Source of the DNA: XYA12-FULL-58-9 sp001798605
GTDB lineage: Bacteria; Myxococcota; XYA12-FULL-58-9
Direction of reading: 5' to 3'
Length of the DNA stretch: 18,420 nucleotides
Assembly (NCBI GenBank): GCA_036736205.1
Contig: DAINMX010000120.1
Location: 1-18,420 of the forward strand
In this document: in pieces, positions 13,740 through 18,420 of the stretch
How the letters are laid out: each line of letters begins with the position of its first letter
Position numbering within the stretch: the first letter of the stretch is position 1
Made by a program: the position numbers and the translations under genes
Notes under the pieces: generated by a model
Told to the model about the DNA's origin: nothing
Database searches by the model: none
What the model saw: only the letters and a program-made list of their open reading frames with translations

Positions 13740-14261
13740 TTAGAAGCGAAACATGGTGCCGGCGTAGCCGTGGTAGTTGTCGATGGTCATCTCGCCGGTG
13801 CTGAGACGCTTGTATTGCAGCATGGCGAACAGGTCGAGGTTGGACACCAGGTTCCAGCCGACGTATGCGAGCCCCCCGAAGTGGCCTTCGTAGTCGCCAA
13901 GGCCAGTGGTCAAACCGGCGAGGATACCAACTCCGAGTCGTAGTGAGCCGATGGGAACGATGAACTTGAAATTGAGATCGATGTCGGTGATCGAGGCTTT
14001 CCCCAAGTCTCCCATGTCGAGCTCATAAATCATTGCGGCCGGAGTGATGTAAAAAGTGTCAAGCAAGGGGATGTCGACGAAGAAACCCCAGGCAAAACTG
14101 GTGCCCAGATCGATGGCTTCTTCGTCGTAGAGGTTGACACCTGCAGCGACGCCCAGACCGACGCCCTTGGCGGGTGACTGCTGTGCCTGGGCGGGCGTGG
14201 CGCCGACGAGAGACAGAGCGAACGCAGCAGCTGCAACAAATGGAATGAGACGCTTGGACAT
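13740..14261 (-). CDS. Small outer-membrane beta-barrel-type protein, secreted
   Basis: A 173-residue protein of unknown specific function. Residues 1-26 are a Sec signal peptide (Lys-Arg, hydrophobic core, ATPAQAQ cleavage region). The mature part has alternating hydrophobic/polar strands rich in Gly and aromatic residues and ends GTMFRF, with a C-terminal Phe as recognised by the BAM machinery of Gram-negatives. The size suggests an eight-stranded barrel. The start is ATG 14261, with AGGAGG seven bases upstream; a longer frame to 14309 is rejected because it would bury the signal peptide. It is a single-gene unit, diverging from the RNase H gene and followed by a hairpin terminator. No specific porin family is recognised. 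Confidence 0.8.
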   Translation of the reverse strand: MSKRLIPFVAAAAFALSLVGATPAQAQQSPAKGVGLGVAAGVNLYDEEAIDLGTSFAWGFFVDIPLLDTFYITPAAMIYELDMGDLGKASITDIDLNFKFIVPIGSLRLGVGILAGLTTGLGDYEGHFGGLAYVGWNLVSNLDLFAMLQYKRLSTGEMTIDNYHGYAGTMFRF

Positions 14262-14340
14262 GGGTTGACCTCCTGGGTCCTTCTTTGACGGCAGACCTCG
14301 TGTTGACATTCAAAGCCTAGCGCCGCTTCTCTGGGTTCAC

Positions 14341-14367
14341 AAGGGCCCTTTTTGCTGTGACAAAAAG
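14341..14367. repeat. Adjacent palindromes in divergent promoter region
   Basis: The palindrome AAGGGCCCTT (14341-14350) overlaps a perfect dyad CTTTTTG-N6-CAAAAAG (14348-14367). Both sit in the 170-nt gap between the outer-membrane protein gene and the RNase H gene, which diverge. An operator for one or both genes is possible; no promoter boxes could be assigned with confidence. Confidence 0.45.
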
Positions 14368-14431
14368 AGTCTCTGTGGATATCAACCACAATACCAAGCT
14401 ATACACGTCACCCAGCCTGACTGGGGTGAGC

Positions 14432-15091
14432 ATGAGCAATGCCGACAAACTGATCTGCCAGGTCTGCGGGTCCGAATTCATCGTGCCCGCTGCGACCCTG
14501 GCGAAATATCCTGGGTGGACACCCAGGGCCTGCTCCCGTTGTCACTTTGCCAAGAGTACACACAAAGCGGGGCGGCTGGAGGGAAAGACCAGCGGCGGTT
14601 CGTCACGTGAAGAAAATCTCACCGTTGCAGAGGTGTTGGCCCGATATCACGACGGACCCAGTGACGGCTTGTTCACCGATGGCAGCGCCAGCCCGAACCC
14701 GGGGCCCGGGGGATGGGGCGTCGTCTATGTCGTCGATGGTGAGGTTCTGGACCAACTGCACGGTCACGAGCCGCACACGACCAACAACCGCATGGAACTA
14801 CGCGCTCTCATCGAAGCCTACAAGATAGCCTCACCCAGCCAGCCCCTCGACGTTTGGACCGACAGTCAGCTGTGCGTCAAAACCATCAATGAGTGGGCAC
14901 CGGCGTGGCAGAAGCGCGGCTGGCGGCGCAAGGGCGGCGAGATCAAAAACCTCGAGCTCGTCCAAACCCTCTTTGCTCTCGCCGAGAAACGCCCCAACTT
15001 GACCCTCAAGTGGATCAAGGCGCACGACGGCTCACGTTGGAACGAGTATGCCGATTCATTGGCAACGGCGTACCTACGCAGTGAAGTGTGA
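14432..15091 (+). CDS. rnhA: Ribonuclease HI with N-terminal zinc-ribbon-like domain
   Basis: A 219-residue enzyme that degrades the RNA strand of RNA-DNA hybrids. The catalytic acids are Asp83 (LFTDGSASPNP), Glu122 (NNRMELRAL), Asp144 (VWTDSQ) and Asp208 (NEYADSLA), with the flexible-loop His198. Before the catalytic domain, residues 6-40 carry two Cys pairs, Cys9/Cys12 and Cys34/Cys37, spaced like a zinc ribbon, then a Gly/Ser/Lys-rich linker at about 45-62. This differs from the usual hybrid-binding domain of RNase H1. The start is ATG 14432, with GGTGAG just upstream; a GTG at 14357 would add 25 residues without support. It converges with the agmatinase gene, stops 7 bp apart. Confidence 0.93.
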   Translation: MSNADKLICQVCGSEFIVPAATLAKYPGWTPRACSRCHFAKSTHKAGRLEGKTSGGSSREENLTVAEVLARYHDGPSDGLFTDGSASPNPGPGGWGVVYVVDGEVLDQLHGHEPHTTNNRMELRALIEAYKIASPSQPLDVWTDSQLCVKTINEWAPAWQKRGWRRKGGEIKNLELVQTLFALAEKRPNLTLKWIKAHDGSRWNEYADSLATAYLRSEV

Positions 15092-15098
15092 CGACGTA

Positions 15099-16133
15099 CT
15101 ACTTGTCGTGGCCCAACAGGGCGTGTCCGCAGAGCCTGTAGATGATGTGGGCACCGACCACAGCGTCCCAGGATTTCTCGTGCGCGCCAGGACCGGGGGC
15201 GACCTCGGTCAGGTCGAAGCCAACAACGCGTCTACCCGAGCTGGTAATGCCTGCGAACAAGGCGCACGCTTGGTGGAATGAAAGACCGCCGGGAACCGGT
15301 GTGCCGGTGTTGGGGCAAAGTGAGGCGTCGAGGCCGTCGATGTCAAAGGAGATGTAGACCTCGTCGGGTAGGTCACTTACGATGCGCTCGACAGTCGCAG
15401 CCCACAGAACACCGCCCATGGCCGCCGCGGCGAGATCGGCATCGAAATGGCTAACAATCCGAGGGCTCTGCATGCGCGAAAACGCAACCTCTCCGGGGCT
15501 TACGTCGCGCAGTCCCACCTGCACGAGCAGGCCCAGCTCGGTGTTGTCGATGAGGTTGCGCATGACCGACGCGTGTGACCAGGTCAATCCTTCGTAGGCG
15601 AGACGCAGGTCCGCGTGGGCATCAACCTGCAGGAGGGCCATGTTCGGGTAACGTCGCAGATGGGCATTGATGGCACCGTAGGCTACGGAGTGATCGCCGC
15701 CAATCGTGCCGACGATTCGACCACGCTCGATCCATTTTGAAACTTCCCCGTCGACCCATTGATGGATCTCGTTGCAGAGGTCGTTAAGGTCGCCAAGTAC
15801 GCTCTCGTTTTCGGCGGCGCCGTTGTCCATGATTGAGTGGTTCTTGTCGGCGAGGTCCCGCCCCCGTTGGTTGCGGGCGGCGACCGATTCCTGTGGGGCG
15901 AGCATCGCGATGCCTGCCTCGTAGGGCGTGCCGACCAAGGGATCATAGAGATCGATTTGGTGGCTCGCTGTGGTGATCGCTCGCGGAGCGTCGGCCGCAC
16001 CGCGTCCCCACGACGTCGAAGCATCGAAGGGAACCGGCACCAAGATCACCGCGGCGTCATCGGGCCCCACCGCGAGACCAAAGACTCCCGAATCAGGATT
16101 CGCTCTGTCATCTGCATCGAAGTCTATTGCCAT
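15099..16133 (-). CDS. speB: Agmatinase/arginase-family ureohydrolase
   Basis: A 344-residue binuclear-manganese hydrolase that removes urea from a guanidino compound. Metal ligands are all present: His148 (GGDHS), Asp171, His173 and Asp175 (DAHAD), Asp264 and Asp266 (SFDIDGLD), followed by NTGTPVPGG at 275-283 and DLTEVAPG at 307-314. The ATG at 16133 has GGAGGT seven bases upstream. A polar stretch at about 85-130 is longer than in short agmatinases. Agmatine (to putrescine) is the default guess, but guanidinobutyrate, guanidine and other substrates use the same core, and no polyamine gene is adjacent. It is transcribed away from the Sua5 gene. Confidence 0.87.
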   Translation of the reverse strand: MAIDFDADDRANPDSGVFGLAVGPDDAAVILVPVPFDASTSWGRGAADAPRAITTASHQIDLYDPLVGTPYEAGIAMLAPQESVAARNQRGRDLADKNHSIMDNGAAENESVLGDLNDLCNEIHQWVDGEVSKWIERGRIVGTIGGDHSVAYGAINAHLRRYPNMALLQVDAHADLRLAYEGLTWSHASVMRNLIDNTELGLLVQVGLRDVSPGEVAFSRMQSPRIVSHFDADLAAAAMGGVLWAATVERIVSDLPDEVYISFDIDGLDASLCPNTGTPVPGGLSFHQACALFAGITSSGRRVVGFDLTEVAPGPGAHEKSWDAVVGAHIIYRLCGHALLGHDK

Positions 16134-16258
16134 TGCCGACACCTCCAACAAGAACCAAGTAACTCTTAGATAATCGTGGCCTTGCGAGCAACGCCTGCTT
16201 GCTTTGCGGCGTCGTGGCGAATGTTTCATGGGGGCGTCTGTAACCCCTGCGTGTTCTA

Positions 16259-16298
16259 GGGTCGACGTTGGCTGCTAGATGTGCTTAACAGCCGACCC
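16259..16298 (+). promoter_or_regulatory. Leader hairpin ending two bases before the Sua5 start
   Basis: GGGTC (16259-16263) pairs with GACCC (16294-16298), and GGCTG (16270-16274) pairs with CAGCC (16289-16293), giving ten base pairs with a six-base bulge and a 14-base loop. The hairpin ends just before the ATG at 16301, where no Shine-Dalgarno is visible. It may affect translation or be a divergent-promoter operator. The rest of 16134-16258 shows no clear site. Confidence 0.4.
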
Positions 16299-16300
16299 CA

Positions 16301-16996
16301 ATGAGATCCGATCGACCCAAACCGGTTCCCCTCGAGGTGGAAACCACAACCGAGCGGCTGATCCTCGACGATGACGGCTTGGCGAAAGTTGTAGCGGCCG
16401 CGCGTAGGGTCCTTGCGGACGACGGTATCATCGTGTTCCCCACCGAGTCGTTTTATGGCATCGGTGTTCGTGCGGATAGCCGTGCGGCGGTCGAACGCTT
16501 GGTGCGTGCGAAGTCTCGTGACGCAGACAAGCCGATACCGCTCATTGCGGCAACGCGGGTCGACGTCTCGCGCATCGGCCCAATGCCGGACTTGCTCGAG
16601 CCTTTGGCCGCAGAGTTCTGGCCTGGGCCGTTGACTATGGCGATACCGGTGGCCGATCTCGCCGTCTGGCCGGAGTCTTTGTCTGCGGGGACGGGGACCA
16701 TTGGCGTCAGGGTGTCTGGGCACGGGCTTGCTGTCCAACTCGCTGCTCTGGCAGGGGGACTTATCACGGCGTCGAGCGCCAATCCCGCGGGAGGCACGCC
16801 CCCCCTATCACCTGCGGGACTTGCCCCCGAGCTCACCGGATTCGCCGGTCTGATTGTTGACGGGGGATTGTGTGCCGGTGGTTTGCCATCGACCGTCGTC
16901 GCCGTGCGCGATGGTGTTGTTGCGGTATTGCGCGAAGGCGCGATTGCTCGAGCTGTCATCGAACAGGCAATCGAAAGAGCAGGGGGAAGGAAGTGA
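16301..16996 (+). CDS. Sua5/YrdC-family L-threonylcarbamoyladenylate synthase
   Basis: A 231-residue protein with one YrdC-type domain, making threonylcarbamoyl-AMP from Thr, bicarbonate and ATP for t6A37 of ANN-decoding tRNAs. Motifs: PTESFYGIG near residues 47-55, AKSRDADKPIPL near 69-80, FWPGPLTM near 106-113, TIGVRVSGHG at about 130-139, ASSANPAGG near 157-165, and PSTVVAV near 195-201. The Sua5 C-terminal domain is absent, so it is TsaC/YrdC-length. The start has no ribosome site and a hairpin immediately upstream; an in-frame TAA at 16286 excludes any start much further upstream. The stop overlaps the next gene (GTGA). Confidence 0.93.
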   Translation: MRSDRPKPVPLEVETTTERLILDDDGLAKVVAAARRVLADDGIIVFPTESFYGIGVRADSRAAVERLVRAKSRDADKPIPLIAATRVDVSRIGPMPDLLEPLAAEFWPGPLTMAIPVADLAVWPESLSAGTGTIGVRVSGHGLAVQLAALAGGLITASSANPAGGTPPLSPAGLAPELTGFAGLIVDGGLCAGGLPSTVVAVRDGVVAVLREGAIARAVIEQAIERAGGRK

Positions 16997-17835
16997 CTGG
17001 TGAAACCGAAGACAGTGGTGCCGATCCTCATGACCGTGGGGTTGTAGCCAACGCTACCTGGGACGAAGCTTTTCCGCCTAGTCGGGATACCATGCTCGCT
17101 GGCGAAGTGATCCTGTGGCAGCCGTCACGCAAGCGCGGTTATCGTTTCAACCTCGATCCGGTTCTGCTCGCAGGCTTTGCGCCGCCAGCGAAACACGTCC
17201 TCGATCTCGGCGCTGGGGTCGGCGTAGTTGGCATTCTCATGCTCGCCTACAACCGTGCCCAGCAGGTAACGGCCGTGGAGATTCAGGAAGAGTTGGCAAC
17301 TTTGGCGAGACAGAATGGCCGCGAAAACAACGTCGCCGAACGATTCGAGGTGATTCACGTTGATCTGCGCCGCGCTGTGGTGCCCAAGGTTGATGCGGTG
17401 GTTTTTAATCCGCCGTACTTCAAACTCGGGGAGGGTCGGCCGTCGTCCGATCTCGGTCGCTCTATCGCCCGCCAAGAGAGATGTGCCACACTGGCCGATT
17501 TTGTTGCGACAGCTTCCAGGGCCGTTCTGCCAGGGGGCTCCGTGAGCGCCATCATCCGCATGGCCCGCGCCGATGAGCTGTGTGAACTGTTGCGACAACG
17601 GTTCATGGGTGTCGTGCGCCTTCGCGATGTCGTCGCGCGAAAGGGGGAGGCCGCAGCGCACGTCCTCATTGAGGCCAGGGCGGGAGTGGTGATCCAATCC
17701 GATGCTAAGCCCCAGCGAGAGGAACCCTTAATCGTCCATGTGGGCGAGGGGCGGGACTATTCCGATGAGGTGGCAGCACTGCTAGAGGAGCGCAAGTGGC
17801 ACCGAGACGCACTGAAAGGCATAGATGGCCCTTAG
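16993..17835 (+). CDS. TrmN6-type (YfiC-like) SAM-dependent N6-adenine methyltransferase
   Basis: A 280-residue class I methyltransferase. The SAM-binding motif I is LDLGAGVGVVG (70-80), an acidic residue follows in VTAVEIQ (Glu96), and the catalytic motif is FNPPYF (138-143), the N6-adenine type. Before the core, GYRFNLDPVLLAGF (49-62) matches the YfiC/TrmN6 group, which methylates A37 of tRNA1(Val). The GTG start at 16993 overlaps the TGA of the Sua5 gene and has an AGGA-like site. Both genes of the pair act on tRNA position 37 by family, so a shared role in anticodon-loop modification is reasonable. The exact target (tRNA or another adenine) is not proven. Confidence 0.85.
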   Translation: MTGETEDSGADPHDRGVVANATWDEAFPPSRDTMLAGEVILWQPSRKRGYRFNLDPVLLAGFAPPAKHVLDLGAGVGVVGILMLAYNRAQQVTAVEIQEELATLARQNGRENNVAERFEVIHVDLRRAVVPKVDAVVFNPPYFKLGEGRPSSDLGRSIARQERCATLADFVATASRAVLPGGSVSAIIRMARADELCELLRQRFMGVVRLRDVVARKGEAAAHVLIEARAGVVIQSDAKPQREEPLIVHVGEGRDYSDEVAALLEERKWHRDALKGIDGP

Positions 17836-17844
17836 TCTGAGTTG

Positions 17845-17873
17845 GCCGAAAACCAATCGGCTCACTGCTTTTT
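17845..17873 (+). terminator. Weak terminator after the methyltransferase gene
   Basis: GCCGA (17845-17849) pairs with TCGGC (17857-17861) around a seven-base loop, and five T residues follow at 17869-17873. It begins nine bases after the methyltransferase stop and runs into the stop codon of the convergent DUF721 gene. The stem is short, so activity is uncertain. Confidence 0.4.
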
Positions 17874-18420
17874 GCGGATGCGTTGGCGTTTGAGGTCGAG
17901 CATGACGACGCGCTCGAAGGTCTTTTTTAAATCGGGATCGGAGATTGGGAGTGAGGCATCGTGGGCGATGTCTTCATCTTCCTGGGTGGGGCGGTCGGTG
18001 ACCCAACGAGGCATCTCGGTGACGGGCAATCGCGGTGTCACCTGGCCACCAACGATCTTGAGATCCCGTACTGTGACTCCCTCAAGGGCAAGGTTGACCT
18101 TCTCAATGATCTCCGCCTTGAGAAAGGTGAGCTCATTCTGCCATGCAGCGCTGTTGCTCTTGACCACCAAAACGCCGCGATTGAAACTCTGAGGCTCGGT
18201 GCGGCTCGCGATCTCGGGCGAGAGTTCTATCCCGCTGCGCTGCAAGGCCCTTGTCACGGTTAGCAACGAATATTTAAAGACGGGCGAACTCCAGGCCGCC
18301 TGGTGACGGGCGGAAAGAAAGGGATAGTCTAACTGGTCGATATCGGGGACCTGACCGGCGATGTGGACGGGAAAGTCCGCCGGGAGCGGAAAGCGGGTCA
18401 GCGGTCCGACGCCGCTCCTG
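17862..18420 (-). CDS. DUF721 (DciA-like) domain protein, partial at right edge
   Basis: The frame is open from the right edge to the TGA at 17862. The recognisable part is IASRTEPQSFNRGVLVV then SSAAWQNEL-type residues (SNSAAWQNELTFLKAEII) followed by LEGVTVRDLKIVGG, the pattern of DUF721 proteins, which include the replicative-helicase loader DciA. The C-terminal tail of about 55 residues is charged (many Asp/Glu, then a basic RQRIRKK end). No ATG is found in frame between the edge and the domain; a TTG at 18266 is possible, but the frame stays open for another 50 codons upstream, so the true start is probably outside the window. Family call moderate; a DNA-replication role is only inferred. 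Confidence 0.65.
   Translation of the reverse strand, partial: RSGVGPLTRFPLPADFPVHIAGQVPDIDQLDYPFLSARHQAAWSSPVFKYSLLTVTRALQRSGIELSPEIASRTEPQSFNRGVLVVKSNSAAWQNELTFLKAEIIEKVNLALEGVTVRDLKIVGGQVTPRLPVTEMPRWVTDRPTQEDEDIAHDASLPISDPDLKKTFERVVMLDLKRQRIRKKQ

Noticed and set aside
1..18420. CRISPR arrays, insertion sequences, tRNA or phage genes
   Set aside because: No spaced direct-repeat array, transposase motif, cloverleaf-like segment or phage protein was seen on either strand.

Overview
The window is about 18.4 kb of moderately GC-rich bacterial DNA, packed with genes and free of visible tRNA, rRNA, CRISPR or insertion-sequence features. A secreted beta-barrel-type protein ending in Phe points to a Gram-negative. 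The Rieske/cytochrome b6-type genes point to an organism with a quinol-oxidising respiratory chain. The lineage cannot be fixed from the sequence; a deltaproteobacterial-type group (for example Myxococcota-like) is only a guess.

Positions 1-12970 (minus strand) look like one long transcription unit reading right to left, with a sigma70-like promoter near 13075-13104. In transcription order it encodes: the two subunits of a class I Fe-S fumarase-type hydro-lyase; a SAF-domain small subunit plus a UxaA/SuyB-family lyase; a three-part biotin-dependent carboxylase (carrier, biotin carboxylase, HMGL-type carboxyltransferase); a thiolase; a family III CoA-transferase; the succinate dehydrogenase flavoprotein; one three-helix membrane anchor; an iron-sulfur subunit fused to a Rieske protein; and a cytochrome b6-type protein that runs off the left edge. 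Most of these steps surround succinate, fumarate, malate, oxaloacetate and acyl-CoA, so the operon appears to join C4-acid metabolism directly to a quinone-linked respiratory complex.

The standout observation is the 423-residue protein at 429-1700. It is a complete SdhB-type subunit (all ligands for the [2Fe-2S], [4Fe-4S] and [3Fe-4S] clusters), then a linker, an internal twin-arginine-like motif and membrane helix, then a complete Rieske domain. Its stop codon overlaps the start of a cytochrome b6-like gene. This suggests a covalently tethered complex II / complex III (or b6f-like) assembly. The associated SdhA lacks the usual covalent-FAD histidine, only one membrane anchor is present, and the Rieske domain lacks the Ser and Tyr that raise its potential.

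Positions 13200-18420 hold ordinary housekeeping genes: a cold-shock protein with a structured leader, a small outer-membrane beta-barrel protein, an RNase HI with an N-terminal zinc-ribbon-like segment, an agmatinase-family ureohydrolase, a Sua5/YrdC tRNA t6A synthase overlapping a TrmN6-type methyltransferase, and, at the right edge, a partial DUF721 (DciA-like) protein.
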